In this document: in pieces, positions 1 to 8,460 of the stretch | How positions within the stretch are numbered: position 1 is the first letter of the stretch | Layout of the letters: the number at the start of each line of letters is the position of its first letter | Assembly: GCF_000820225.1 (NCBI RefSeq) | Contig: NZ_CDDK01000043.1 | Location: 140,173-204,172, forward strand | Direction of reading: 5' to 3' | Length of the DNA stretch: 64,000 nt | Origin: Aeromonas veronii bv. veronii | GTDB lineage: Bacteria; Pseudomonadota; Gammaproteobacteria; Enterobacterales; Aeromonadaceae | Made by a program: the position numbers and the translations under genes | Notes under the pieces: generated by a model | The model's input: the letters and a program-made list of their open reading frames with translations, nothing else | What the model was told of the DNA's origin: nothing | Databases searched by the model: none

Positions 1-378
1 CTGCGACAAACCGGCCACGTGGCAGACCCAGATATCGAGATCGGAGTGACAGCATTGACCGATGGAGGAGGTGCTGCCCATGGAGTAGAGCCCCTGAATG
101 GCTCGATCATGGGTTGCCAGACCGCTCTGACAGTTGGCGTTGCGGCAGAGGTCATCGATAAAGGCTTGCTGCTCGGCGGTGGCGCTGAAGCTCCAGATGC
201 CATGAGGGACATCACCGGAGACATAACCGGGCAGCAGGGGATGATTGAAGTGCAGCATGACAGGCAGCAGTTGGAATACCTGCTGCCCATAGCGACTCAT
301 GAGGCCTAACGCCCGTTGCGTCTTGAGACGGGTAATGTCGTCATAACGCGCAACCAGCGTATCGATGTGTTCCTGCAA
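1..378 (-). CDS. cyaA: Adenylate cyclase class I, N-terminal part (runs off the window)
   Basis: This is the first 126 codons of class I adenylate cyclase, which makes cAMP from ATP for CRP signalling. Reading the minus strand from 378 gives a protein aligning residue for residue with the E. coli CyaA start, including [17 protein letters not shown] and the nucleotidyltransferase signature [11 protein letters not shown] followed by SDLDIWVCH, which holds the catalytic Asp pair. A TTG start at 376-378 gives exactly the E. coli length, and E. coli CyaA also starts with TTG. An in-frame GTG fifteen bases upstream sits directly behind a stop codon and is the alternative. AGGG stands just before the TTG. 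The gene is divergent from hemC. The catalytic core and regulatory C-terminus lie outside the window. Confidence 0.93.
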   Translation of the reverse strand, partial: MQEHIDTLVARYDDITRLKTQRALGLMSRYGQQVFQLLPVMLHFNHPLLPGYVSGDVPHGIWSFSATAEQQAFIDDLCRNANCQSGLATHDRAIQGLYSMGSTSSIGQCCHSDLDIWVCHVAGLSQ

Positions 379-436
379 TGCCCTGCCTATCACCTAAGTG
401 AAAATGACGCACCAAAAGGGGGATACGTCAAAAAAG

Positions 437-452
437 TGTGATCATGTTAACA
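437..452. promoter_or_regulatory. Possible CRP site between cyaA and hemC
   Basis: TGTGA, six bases, then TAACA: nine of the ten conserved positions of TGTGA-N6-TCACA. It lies about 60 bp upstream of the cyaA start. cyaA is repressed by CRP-cAMP in E. coli, so a site here makes sense, but one imperfect match is weak evidence. Confidence 0.4.
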
Positions 453-576
453 ATGCAAACAGCGGTGGTAAACAAGCCTTCAGCTAAACGTCAGATTATT
501 TCTGGTATGACCACATCAAGTATCAGGGGAAATCATTAAATTCCAATACATTCAATGAATTAATCAACACTACTTG

Positions 577-595
577 CTTAATGAAAATCATTTTC
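577..595. promoter_or_regulatory. Fur-box-like sequence upstream of hemC
   Basis: CTTAATGAAAATCATTTTC matches the 19-bp Fur consensus GATAATGATAATCATTATC at 15 positions. It sits about 105 bp upstream of the preferred hemC start in an AT-rich stretch and overlaps a TTGCTT that could be a -35 element. The match is direct; Fur control of the haem operon is inference. The rest of 379-701 shows only the CRP-like site at 437-452. Confidence 0.55.
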
Positions 596-701
596 AGCAT
601 GCATTTTTGAGCTTGACCCCGCTTTTGCCGGCTCCGCCATGAAAGCCCGGGCAAAGGGTGGTAATATCGATTTCCTTCTAAAAATGAAACAACTGATTGA
701 T

Positions 702-1631
702 ATGGCAGCCCGAACCCTGAAAATTGCCACTCGCAAGAGCCCGCTGGCCCTGTGGCAGGCCAACTTTGTCAAAGACCGGCTCGAAGCCCTGCACCCGCAG
801 TTGCAGGTCGAACTGGTGCCCATGAGCACTCAGGGTGACAAGATCCTCGATACCCCGCTGGCCAAAGTGGGCGGCAAGGGATTGTTCGTCAAGGAGCTGG
901 AGACCGCCATGCTGGAAGGGCGGGCCGATATCGCCGTTCACTCCATGAAAGATGTGCCGGTGGAGTTCCCCGAGGGGCTCGGCCTGCACACCATCTGCGA
1001 GCGGGAAGATCCCCGCGATGCCTTCGTCTCCAATCGTTTCAAGGCCATTGCCGAACTGCCGCAAGGGGCCGTGGTCGGCACCTCCAGCCTGCGCCGCCAG
1101 TGCCAGCTGCGCGCCGCCCGCCCGGATCTGGTGATCCGCGACCTGCGTGGCAACGTCAACACCCGCCTCGCCAAGCTGGATGCCGGTGAGTACGACGCCA
1201 TCATCCTCGCCGCCGCCGGTCTGAAACGACTGGAGATGGCGCACCGCATCACCGCCTTTATCGAGCCGGAGCAGAGCCTGCCGGCCAACGGTCAGGGGGC
1301 TGTCGGCATCGAATGCCGCCTCGACGATGTTGAGCTACACGCCCTGCTGGCGCCGCTGGAGCACACCGAGACCCGCGCCCGGGTGCTGACCGAACGCGCC
1401 ATGAATCGCGCCCTGCAAGGGGGATGTCAGGTGCCTATCGGTGCCTACGCACTGGTCGAAGGCGAGCAGATCTGGCTGCGCGGTCTGGTGGGTAGCCCGG
1501 ATGGCACCCAGGTAATCCGCGACGAGATCCGCGGTCCGCTGGCCGATGGTGAGGCCCTCGGCGAGCAGTTGGCCCAGCGCCTGCTGGCCGCCGGTGCCGA
1601 CGAGATCCTGGCCGAGGTCTACCGCGCATGA
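702..1631 (+). CDS. hemC: Porphobilinogen deaminase (hydroxymethylbilane synthase)
   Basis: Joins four porphobilinogen molecules into hydroxymethylbilane in the cytoplasmic tetrapyrrole pathway. The sequence carries the family hallmarks: [12 protein letters not shown] at the N-terminus, [38 protein letters not shown] and [11 protein letters not shown] for substrate contacts, and near residue 240 the motif [13 protein letters not shown], whose Cys carries the dipyrromethane cofactor. From 702 it is 309 aa, close to the usual 313. In-frame ATGs at 684 and 639 are alternatives, and none has a clear ribosome binding site. It is the first gene of hemCDXY; its TGA overlaps the hemD ATG. A Fur-like box lies upstream. 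Confidence 0.96.
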   Translation: MAARTLKIATRKSPLALWQANFVKDRLEALHPQLQVELVPMSTQGDKILDTPLAKVGGKGLFVKELETAMLEGRADIAVHSMKDVPVEFPEGLGLHTICEREDPRDAFVSNRFKAIAELPQGAVVGTSSLRRQCQLRAARPDLVIRDLRGNVNTRLAKLDAGEYDAIILAAAGLKRLEMAHRITAFIEPEQSLPANGQGAVGIECRLDDVELHALLAPLEHTETRARVLTERAMNRALQGGCQVPIGAYALVEGEQIWLRGLVGSPDGTQVIRDEIRGPLADGEALGEQLAQRLLAAGADEILAEVYRA

Positions 1632-2362
1632 CACCGCTGGTGGTGCGTCCGGCCGCCCAGGCCACCGAGCTGGTGCAGTTGCTGCGCCGGCACGGTCATG
1701 CACCACTCTGCTGCCCGCTGCTGGAAACCGTGGCGGGCAGCGAACTCCCTCTCCTGCCCGACCTGCTGCGCAGTGCTGACGCGGTTATCGCCGTCAGCAT
1801 TCATGCCGTTCATTTTGCACACGATTTTCTGTTGCAAACTGGTCAGACCTGGCCACATATTGAGTACTTTGCGGTGGGTCAGGCCAGCGCAGATGCGTTT
1901 GCCGCCATCGGCATCACGGCAAGCTGCCCGGATGACCCGCGCAGCGAAGGGCTGCTCGCCCTGCCCGCCCTGCAGCAGGTAGCAGGCAAACGGGTACTGA
2001 TCCTGCGGGGCAATGGCGGGCGGGATCTCATCGCCAGCACGCTGGCCTCACGCGGTGCTCTGGTGCACTATTGTGCGGCCTATGAGCGCCACTACCCCGA
2101 GCTGGACGGGGACACATTAACCCGCCACTGGCAGGCAGCGGGGCTGGACAGCCTGCTCATTACCAGTGGTGAACTGTTGCAACGCCTGCTGGAGCTGGTT
2201 CCCACCAGCCAGCAGCCCTGGCTTTTTGACCGCCTGCTGGTGGTCCCCAGCCCGCGCGTGGCCGAGATGGCCAGCGCAGCGGGCTTTATCCATATCACGA
2301 TTGCCCAAGGTGCATCCAACCAGGCCCTGACGGCCGCACTGGAACTGAGGAAGATGGAATGA
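1628..2362 (+). CDS. hemD: Uroporphyrinogen-III synthase
   Basis: Closes hydroxymethylbilane with inversion of ring D to give uroporphyrinogen III, the branch point to haem, sirohaem and cobalamin. The 244-aa length is typical. The family diverges strongly in sequence, so the call rests on the N-terminal [16 protein letters not shown] pattern, the GNGGRD loop near residue 126, the [14 protein letters not shown] segment of the second domain, and above all its place directly after hemC. Start and stop overlap both neighbours by four bases (ATGA), implying translational coupling in hemCDXY. Confidence 0.93.
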   Translation: MTPLVVRPAAQATELVQLLRRHGHAPLCCPLLETVAGSELPLLPDLLRSADAVIAVSIHAVHFAHDFLLQTGQTWPHIEYFAVGQASADAFAAIGITASCPDDPRSEGLLALPALQQVAGKRVLILRGNGGRDLIASTLASRGALVHYCAAYERHYPELDGDTLTRHWQAAGLDSLLITSGELLQRLLELVPTSQQPWLFDRLLVVPSPRVAEMASAAGFIHITIAQGASNQALTAALELRKME

Positions 2363-3408
2363 CAGAACAACAAGAATCCCAGGTCAAACCCCAGCCGACC
2401 GCTGCGGTCAATGGCAGCAAGAGCCGCTCCGGTGCCGTACTGGGAGGGGTCGCCATCCTGCTGGCCCTTGGCCTGACCGGCGGTCTCTATCTGCACGGTC
2501 ACAAGAATGCGGTAGCCCAGCAGGCCGAACTGGCCCAGCTCAAGCAACAGCTGGCGAGCGCCCTGAGCAAGATCGACCAGACCAGCAGCAAGGATGCCGA
2601 GCAGCTGGCCGCACTGGATCAAACCCAGCAGCGGCTGCAGGGGGAGATGCAGGGTCTGCAGAACCGGGTACTGGATCTCAACGACAAGCGCCCCAACGAC
2701 TGGATGCTGGCCGAATCCGAGTATCTGGTACGGATGGCGGGCCGCAAACTGTGGCTGGAGCATGACCTCGTCTCCGCCATCACCCTGCTCGGCAATGCCG
2801 ACGAGCGGATCGCCGCCCTCAACGACCCCAGCCTGATGCCGATCCGCAAGGCGCTGGCCGAGGATATCGCCAAGCTCAAGGGGATGCCGCGCATCGACCG
2901 CGAGGGGCTGACCCTCAAGCTGGCTGCACTGTCCGACCAGATCGAGCTGCTGCCCCTCTCCACCGTCAGCATGCCGGAAGCCAAGGCCGAGCCGGATCAG
3001 GCGGTCAGCACCAATCCCGACGAGTGGGAGAGCAACCTGAAGAAGAACTGGGTCAAGTTCACCGAGAACTTCGTCACCATCCGTCGCCGCGATGGCGCGG
3101 TCGAGGCGCTGCTCTCGCCGCAGCAGGAGATCTTCCTGCGTGAAAACCTCAAGACCAAGCTGTTGCAGGCCCAGCTCTCCGTCTATCGCGAGCAGCAGGC
3201 GCTCTACGAAGACAGCCTGGACAAGGCCCAGCGCTGGCTGACCCAGTATTTCGACACCGACAACAGCGCCACCCGCTACATGCAGGGCGAGATCGACAAG
3301 CTCAAGGGTGAGCAGATCCAGATCGACTATCCGGCCCAGTTCAAGACCCAGGCGATGCTGGAGCAGGTGCTGACCGAACGCCTGCAACGCATTCTGGCCA
3401 GCAGCTGA
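2359..3408 (+). CDS. hemX: HemX, membrane protein of the haem operon
   Basis: 349 aa with a short cytoplasmic N-terminus, one TM segment at about residues 28-47 (AVLGGVAILLALGLTGGLYL), then a coiled coil rich in Gln, Glu and Lys (residues 50-110) and a helical periplasmic domain. The family is often labelled uroporphyrin-III C-methyltransferase, but I see no methyltransferase signature such as the SUMT glycine loop, so that activity should not be assumed. It overlaps hemD by four bases and is ten bases before hemY. The role is unproven; membrane organisation of haem synthesis with HemY is the usual suggestion. Confidence 0.9.
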   Translation: MTEQQESQVKPQPTAAVNGSKSRSGAVLGGVAILLALGLTGGLYLHGHKNAVAQQAELAQLKQQLASALSKIDQTSSKDAEQLAALDQTQQRLQGEMQGLQNRVLDLNDKRPNDWMLAESEYLVRMAGRKLWLEHDLVSAITLLGNADERIAALNDPSLMPIRKALAEDIAKLKGMPRIDREGLTLKLAALSDQIELLPLSTVSMPEAKAEPDQAVSTNPDEWESNLKKNWVKFTENFVTIRRRDGAVEALLSPQQEIFLRENLKTKLLQAQLSVYREQQALYEDSLDKAQRWLTQYFDTDNSATRYMQGEIDKLKGEQIQIDYPAQFKTQAMLEQVLTERLQRILASS

Positions 3409-3418
3409 GGAGGGCACC

Positions 3419-4582
3419 ATGATCCGTATAATCATTCTGGTCGCCGTGATGGTCGCAGGGCTGATCTTTGGCCCGCAAGCCTCCGGCAACAAGGGCTATG
3501 TGCTGATTGCCCTTGGCAATTACACCATCGAATCTTCCGTCACCAGCGCGGTGATCCTGGCCGTGCTGTTCTACGGCGCCCTGCTGATCGTCGAGTGGCT
3601 GCTGGGACGGGTATTCGGCCTGCGCCGCAAGACCCTCGGCTGGTACGGCTCGCGCCGCCGCCGCAAGGCCAATCAACAGACCGTCGCCGCCACCCTGGCA
3701 ATGGCCGAAGGGCACTACAGTCAGGCTGAAAAGCTGATGATCAAGGGGGCCAGCAACAGCGACACCCCGCTGCTCAACTACCTGAGCGCCGCCAAGGCGG
3801 CACAGGCCCGTGGTGACGACGCCCGCCGGGATCAATACCTGCAAAAAGCGCAGGAGGAGAATCCCAAAGCCGAGCTGGCGCTCACCCTGACCCAGACCCA
3901 GTTGCAGATCGAGCAGGGCCAGTACGATACCGCGCTGGCGATGCTGGAGTCGGTCTACGCCCTCAACCCGCGCCACCCCATGGTGCTGGATCAGCTGCGT
4001 CAGGTACATCTGGCCCGTCAGGACTGGAGCGCCCTGTGCGACCTGATCCCGGCGCTGCACAAAGTGGGCAAGCTGACCCCGAAACAGGAAGAAGATCTGC
4101 TGCAACAGGCTTGGTGTGGTCGTCTGCAACAGGCTGCCGGCAGCCTCGAGACCCTCAAGGCGGTATGGCAGGATCTGCCGCGCAAGCTGCGCCTTGAGCC
4201 AGAACTACTGGCCTGCTACGGCGATCTGCTGCGCCAGCTGGGTGCTGACAGCGAGGCTGCCACCCTGTGGCAGGAGGCGCTGCGCAAACAGCCGATGCCC
4301 CAGTTGCTGGCTCGTCTGCCCAAGCTGAAACTCGACAGCTACCAGCCGCTGCTGGCGCTGCTGCAAAAACAGCAGGGGCAACCGGATGTGGACACCGCAC
4401 TGGCCCAGCTCTATCTGCTGGCAGGTCAGCTGGACGATGCCCAGAAGCTGCTGGAGCAGGAGGTGGAGCGGGCGCCGAGCGCCGCCGCCTATCACGCTCT
4501 CGGCCAGCTGATGGACAAACGCCGCCTCACCAACAAGGCCAACGAGTACTATCGTCAGGCACTGGAACTGGCAGGGATCTGA
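3419..4582 (+). CDS. hemY: HemY, TPR membrane protein of haem biosynthesis
   Basis: 387 aa. Two TM helices lie at about residues 2-20 and 38-60, followed by a basic loop (GSRRRRKANQQT) and then TPR-like helical pairs to the end, including the ALAMLESVYALNPRHPMVL type repeat near residue 180. This is the proteobacterial HemY_N/TPR protein, not the Bacillus protoporphyrinogen oxidase of the same name. Its function is not settled; it accompanies hemCDX in many gammaproteobacteria. GAGG precedes the ATG at 3419. It is the last gene of the operon and a strong terminator follows 22 bases downstream. Confidence 0.92.
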   Translation: MIRIIILVAVMVAGLIFGPQASGNKGYVLIALGNYTIESSVTSAVILAVLFYGALLIVEWLLGRVFGLRRKTLGWYGSRRRRKANQQTVAATLAMAEGHYSQAEKLMIKGASNSDTPLLNYLSAAKAAQARGDDARRDQYLQKAQEENPKAELALTLTQTQLQIEQGQYDTALAMLESVYALNPRHPMVLDQLRQVHLARQDWSALCDLIPALHKVGKLTPKQEEDLLQQAWCGRLQQAAGSLETLKAVWQDLPRKLRLEPELLACYGDLLRQLGADSEAATLWQEALRKQPMPQLLARLPKLKLDSYQPLLALLQKQQGQPDVDTALAQLYLLAGQLDDAQKLLEQEVERAPSAAAYHALGQLMDKRRLTNKANEYYRQALELAGI

Positions 4583-4603
4583 TCCCCGGCAAACAGAAAC
4601 GCG

Positions 4604-4633
4604 AGAGGCCGCATTATGCGGCCTCTTTTTTTA
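4604..4633 (+). terminator. Rho-independent terminator after hemY
   Basis: Perfect nine-base stem AGAGGCCGC / GCGGCCTCT with a five-base loop and a run of eight T. Confidence 0.92.
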
Positions 4634-4652
4634 TCTCTTCGCCCTGCCCTCG

Positions 4653-4904
4653 TCAGGTGGTGAGCCGCTCCAGCTCGCCGATCAGCCAGATGGCCTCGGC
4701 ACGGTGGCTGCCGCACACATCCATCATGGGGCGAAAACCGCCGCACACCGCCGGCCGCTCCGGTTGACCGAAGATCTTGCAGCCAAGGGCGCTATCGAGC
4801 TGGATACAGGGGACGCCAGCCGGTTTGCCATCTGGCATACCGGGAATGGCACTGCTGATACTGGGGGCGATGCAACAGGCAGCGCAGCCGCTACGACACT
4901 CCAT
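4653..4904 (-). CDS. YkgJ/YeiW-type cysteine cluster protein
   Basis: An 83-aa cytoplasmic protein starting [11 protein letters not shown] with further Cys at GVPCIQL, GCKIF, AVCGG and DVCG. This is the UPF0153/YkgJ zinc- or iron-chelating pattern (CxxxCGxCC then Cys pairs) and is very close to E. coli YeiW. The start at 4904 is chosen because AAAGGAGTGGAG directly precedes it and because homologues begin at MECR; the reading frame itself extends further upstream. The Cys cluster suggests metal or Fe-S binding; no reaction is known to me. Confidence 0.88.
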   Translation of the reverse strand: MECRSGCAACCIAPSISSAIPGMPDGKPAGVPCIQLDSALGCKIFGQPERPAVCGGFRPMMDVCGSHRAEAIWLIGELERLTT

Positions 4905-4975
4905 AGACTCCACTCCTTTGGGATGGTCTGAGCCACCATAGCCGAAGCGGCGGCACAAACGTAGCTGGCACACAA

Positions 4976-5007
4976 CAAAAAGCCCGACCGCACGGGCGAT
5001 CGGGCTT
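4976..5007 (-). terminator. Terminator after glpX
   Basis: On the minus strand, AGCCCGA / TCGGGCT with an internal GC-rich hairpin, followed by a T run (plus-strand A run at 4976-4980). Confidence 0.75.
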
Positions 5008-5038
5008 CAGACAACACAGCCGGTTCAGCGAGCCATCA

Positions 5039-6049
5039 TCACAGGATGATATCGCGTACCACGCTGTCTTTGCGTTCAAGGTAATGGATCGACTTGATAC
5101 GGCGAATGGTGCGCGACTTGCCACGGATCAACAGAGTCTCGGTGGTCGCCATCACGCCATCGCTGGTGATGCCATCCAGCAGATCACCCTTGGTGATGCC
5201 GGTGGCGGAGAAGATGACGTTGTCATTCTTCGCCATGTCTTCCAGCTTGAGCACCTTGTTGACATCGATGCCCAGCGCTTCGCAGCGGGCAATTTCCTGC
5301 TCGCCCAGCGCACGCACTTCCGGGCTGTCGCCCTTGACGCGGTGACGCGGCACCAAACGGGCCTGCATGTCACCATCCAGCGCGCGGATCACCGCCGCGG
5401 AGATCACCCCTTCCGGTGCGCCGCCGATGCCATACAGCATGTCGACTTCGCTGTCCGGCAGACAGGTGAGGATGGAGGCGGCAACGTCACCATCAGGAAT
5501 GGCGAACACCCGCACGCCCAGACCCTGCATCTCCTTGATTGCCTTGTCATGACGCGGCTTGGCCAGGGTAATGACGGTCAGACGGGAGAGCGGCTTGCCC
5601 AGCGCCTTGGCCACGGACTTCAGGTTCAGCTCGAGAGCCTGATCCAGGTCGATGGCGCCTTTGGCCTTGGGCCCGACGATCAGCTTTTCCATGTACATGT
5701 CGGGCGCTTTCAGGAAAGAACCCTTGTCGCCCACCGCCAGCACGGCCAGCGCGTTGGCCTGACCCATGGCGGTCATGCGGGTACCCTCGATGGGATCGAC
5801 CGCGATATCCACCGCGTCGCCGTGTCCGGTACCAACCTTCTCGCCGATATAGAGCATCGGCGCTTCATCAATTTCACCTTCGCCGATCACAATCTCACCA
5901 TCGATCTCGATCTGGTTGAGAATGTGGCGCATGGCCGCTACGGCCGCCCCATCAGCGATATTCTTGTCACCACGTCCGAGCCACTTGTAGCCAGCCAGTG
6001 CAGCCGCTTCCGTCACTCGGGAAAACTCGATTGCCAGTTCACGTCTCAT
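5039..6049 (-). CDS. glpX: Fructose-1,6-bisphosphatase class II
   Basis: Hydrolyses fructose 1,6-bisphosphate to fructose 6-phosphate in gluconeogenesis. The protein is 336 aa, the normal GlpX length. Visible motifs are GEGEIDEAPMLYIGE and the metal-binding VDPIEGT in the inositol-phosphatase-like fold, then GIGGAPEGVISAAV and SATGITKGDLL. In E. coli glpX is in the glpFKX operon; here it stands alone with its own terminator and is divergent from the porin gene. Confidence 0.96.
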   Translation of the reverse strand: MRRELAIEFSRVTEAAALAGYKWLGRGDKNIADGAAVAAMRHILNQIEIDGEIVIGEGEIDEAPMLYIGEKVGTGHGDAVDIAVDPIEGTRMTAMGQANALAVLAVGDKGSFLKAPDMYMEKLIVGPKAKGAIDLDQALELNLKSVAKALGKPLSRLTVITLAKPRHDKAIKEMQGLGVRVFAIPDGDVAASILTCLPDSEVDMLYGIGGAPEGVISAAVIRALDGDMQARLVPRHRVKGDSPEVRALGEQEIARCEALGIDVNKVLKLEDMAKNDNVIFSATGITKGDLLDGITSDGVMATTETLLIRGKSRTIRRIKSIHYLERKDSVVRDIIL

Positions 6050-6191
6050 CGCATATCCAACCTATGGAGCTCGAAAACGGGCGGCATTCTACCACAAGGG
6101 CAAACCTTTGCGCACAAAAGTAGCCGCTGCGAGCAAGAATGTAGCCAATTCATCCAATTGCAACCCAATTGCCATCGACTCTTCATCCAAC

Positions 6192-6225
6192 TGTCACCCC
6201 GCTGTCATCCCTGCTGCCTAGCATG
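6192..6225 (+). promoter_or_regulatory. Pho box and -10 element of the porin promoter
   Basis: CTGTCAC at 6192-6198 and CTGTCAT at 6203-6209 are 7-bp direct repeats four bases apart, which is the PhoB box layout. Exactly ten bases later is TAGCAT (6220-6225), a plausible -10. Family knowledge: in PhoB-activated promoters the box replaces the -35 and ends ten bases before the -10. The spacing match makes chance unlikely. Confidence 0.78.
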
Positions 6226-6270
6226 ACCCCGTTTTCAAAACAAAAGCTTGCAACACCACAAGGGATTAAG

Positions 6271-7350
6271 ATGAAAAAGCTGACTGTAGTGGCACTGGCT
6301 CTCACCGCAGCCTTCCAGGCTCAAGCCGTTGAAGTGTACAAAAATGACACCTCCATGCTGGATCTCTATGGCCGTATCTACGCTGGCCAATTCTTCGGCG
6401 ACAAGAAAGAAAACGTCGATACTGCCAATCCGAATGGCACCAAGGATTACAGCGCCAAGCAAGGGGCAAACCAGTTTGTCCGCTTCGGTGCCAAGGCCGA
6501 GACCCAGATCCAGAGCGGTCTGAAGGCGCTGGCCCAGTACGAAGTGCAGATGTACATCAACGACAGCGAAAAGACCTTGGGTAAAGATGGAAGCACAGAC
6601 AACCTGCGCACCCGTCTGGCCTTTGCCGGTGTCGGCGCTGACTGGGGCACCGTGACTTTCGGTCGCCAGAAAGGGGCCCCGGGCTTCCTGGCCGACTGGA
6701 CTGATGTTTCCCTCTCCGACGGCTACGGCAACGAAGCGCTGGGCGCCAAGACTGACACCTTCGCCACCAACCGCGCTGGTTCCGTGTTGAAGTATTCCGG
6801 CCTGTTCAATGGCTTCCAGTTTGATGCCAGCTACAAATTTGATGGCGGCCAAGAAGAAGACAAGAGCAGCAACAAGACCTCCGCAGCTGACCCAGCCTAT
6901 GGTGCAGCCGTGGCTTACACCTTCCCGTTCAATCTGTCTTTGGGTACCGCCTACAACGTTGGCCAACGTCAGGAAAAGAATACCGAAGACGCCAAACTGT
7001 GGCTGATCTCTGCCAAGTTCGACAACAAGGCGGCCTATGCGGCTCTGAGCTATGCCGATGGCTCTGACTTTGTCCAAAGTGGCACCGACCATACCGGCTG
7101 GGAAGCCGCGCTGGGCTACAACTTCGAAAACGGCTTCGGTCTGATGGCCCTGTGGAACAAACAGGAGCAGGAAGTCACTGGCGGCAAGAAAACCGATGCC
7201 ATTGACTACTACACCCTGGGTGCCCAGTACAAATTCAACAAGAACCTGCGGGTGATTGGCGAGTACCGCATCAACAATCTGGACAGCGTTGCCGGCAAAG
7301 CGACTGCCAACAAGGATGACTTCCAGCTGGCTGCCCGCTACGACTTCTAA
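6271..7350 (+). CDS. General outer-membrane porin (OmpC/PhoE type)
   Basis: 359 aa with signal peptide MKKLTVVALALTAAFQAQA and mature start VEVYKND. The first strand, SMLDLYGRIYAGQF, and the C-terminal FQLAARYDF ending in Phe are typical of trimeric 16-strand Gram-negative porins; GRQKGAPG lies near residue 130. The ATG at 6271 is chosen by the signal peptide and homologous porin starts; upstream in-frame ATGs only lengthen the protein past the signal. A Pho box stands 62 bases upstream, so induction by low phosphate, as for PhoE, is inferred. A terminator follows. Aeromonas has several paralogous porins, so I assign no symbol. Confidence 0.93.
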   Translation: MKKLTVVALALTAAFQAQAVEVYKNDTSMLDLYGRIYAGQFFGDKKENVDTANPNGTKDYSAKQGANQFVRFGAKAETQIQSGLKALAQYEVQMYINDSEKTLGKDGSTDNLRTRLAFAGVGADWGTVTFGRQKGAPGFLADWTDVSLSDGYGNEALGAKTDTFATNRAGSVLKYSGLFNGFQFDASYKFDGGQEEDKSSNKTSAADPAYGAAVAYTFPFNLSLGTAYNVGQRQEKNTEDAKLWLISAKFDNKAAYAALSYADGSDFVQSGTDHTGWEAALGYNFENGFGLMALWNKQEQEVTGGKKTDAIDYYTLGAQYKFNKNLRVIGEYRINNLDSVAGKATANKDDFQLAARYDF

Positions 7351-7370
7351 TCGAGGTTTTGCGGATCCCC

Positions 7371-7400
7371 AAAGCGCGATGGCTTGCCATCGCGCTTTTT
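7371..7400 (+). terminator. Terminator after the porin gene
   Basis: Eleven-base perfect stem AAGCGCGATGG / CCATCGCGCTT with a four-base loop and five T. Confidence 0.88.
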
Positions 7401-7470
7401 GCTGGGCGTCGCTCACGACCGGAGAAAGTGGCCTAGGCTCAACAGTAGATGTATCGCCGGAGAGATGATC

Positions 7471-8391
7471 ATGGTCAGGCTGCTTTTCGTCCTGCTGTTG
7501 CTGCTGGCTCTTCCCGCTCACGCCCTCTCTATCGCCATGGTGCTGTGGCGCGGTGAAACCGCAGCCGAAGCGGGCTTTCGGGCAGAGCTGACCCGCCTTG
7601 GCTATCAGGCCACCATCACCACCTATAACGCCGATCAGGATCGTACGGCGCTGGCAACCATGCTGCGCCAGCAGATGCTGCCGAAACTGGCCGAATACGA
7701 CTACATCTACACCTTTGGCACCACCGCCACCACCATGACCAAGAGTCTGGTGGCCAACCGCAAACCTCTGATTTTCAATGTGGTCTCCGATCCGGTCGGG
7801 GCAGACATTCTCTCGGAAGACAAAACCCAGAACAGCATGGTAGCCGGGGTAAGCAACATGGTGCCGATGGCACTGCAACTGGCCAACGCCAGCGAGCATC
7901 TGGCCACCGGAAAACGGCTGCTGCTACCCTTCAACCCCCGTGAGCAGAACACCCTGCTGGTGGCCGATATGCTGCTCAATGAAGCGAAACGCTATCAGTG
8001 GCAGATGGTCACCTGGCGAATGGCCCCTGACCCACGGCGGCTGGACAACGAACTGAAGCGGCTGCAACAGGATGCCAAAAACGACATCGTCTTTCTGGCC
8101 GCAGACAGCTATCTGCTCTCCATCGCCCCCCGTTTGCTGAATGCACTCAACGCAGCTGCCATCCCTACCATCTGCAGTGCCGAGCTGTTCGTCGAACACG
8201 GCTGCAGCGTTGGCACCATCAGCAGCTACGAAGCGCTGGGCAAGATGGCCGCCGGGATCATCCATCGCCATCAGCAGGGAACCGAGCTGCAAGATATACC
8301 GCTGCAGACCGATCCCCATCCCAAACTGGTACTGGGGCAACTGGGTAACGCCATCACGCAGGAGTCGACCCCCGAAAAGCCGAAGCCTTGA
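7471..8391 (+). CDS. ABC-type substrate-binding family protein (PF04392-like), orphan
   Basis: 306 aa with signal peptide LLFVLLLLLALPAHA. The fold features are those of the ABC_sub_bind/TrpX-like periplasmic family: LSIAMVLWRGETAAEAGF at the mature start, DYIYTFGTTATTM near residue 80, then IFNVVSDPVGADI and GVSNMVPMALQL, and a C-terminal PHPKLVLGQLGNAI. No permease or ATPase gene is adjacent, so it may be an orphan receptor or act with a sensor. The start at 7471 is chosen because GGAGAG lies eight bases upstream; ATG 7465 is too close to it. The ligand is unknown. Confidence 0.8.
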   Translation: MVRLLFVLLLLLALPAHALSIAMVLWRGETAAEAGFRAELTRLGYQATITTYNADQDRTALATMLRQQMLPKLAEYDYIYTFGTTATTMTKSLVANRKPLIFNVVSDPVGADILSEDKTQNSMVAGVSNMVPMALQLANASEHLATGKRLLLPFNPREQNTLLVADMLLNEAKRYQWQMVTWRMAPDPRRLDNELKRLQQDAKNDIVFLAADSYLLSIAPRLLNALNAAAIPTICSAELFVEHGCSVGTISSYEALGKMAAGIIHRHQQGTELQDIPLQTDPHPKLVLGQLGNAITQESTPEKPKP

Positions 8392-8460
8392 TAAAGATCT
8401 CGGCCAATCAGGCTCCGGGCGGGTATGCTGTTGACCCCCATCTCCCGAGAGCCCTTTCCC

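Noticed and set aside
19..309. 96-codon frame at the left edge
   Set aside because: Antisense to the cyaA N-terminus, where the minus strand shows the catalytic motif.
2359..3408. HemX as uroporphyrinogen-III C-methyltransferase
   Set aside because: The common label is not supported: one TM helix and a coiled coil are present but no SAM-binding or SUMT motif.
2092..3492. 466-codon open frame on the minus strand
   Set aside because: Antisense to hemD/hemX in a coherent overlapping operon.
5084..6226. 380-codon open frame on the plus strand
   Set aside because: Antisense to glpX, which has full-length family motifs.
6235..7899. 554-codon open frame on the minus strand
   Set aside because: Antisense to the porin and the start of the binding protein, both with signal peptides and clear families.
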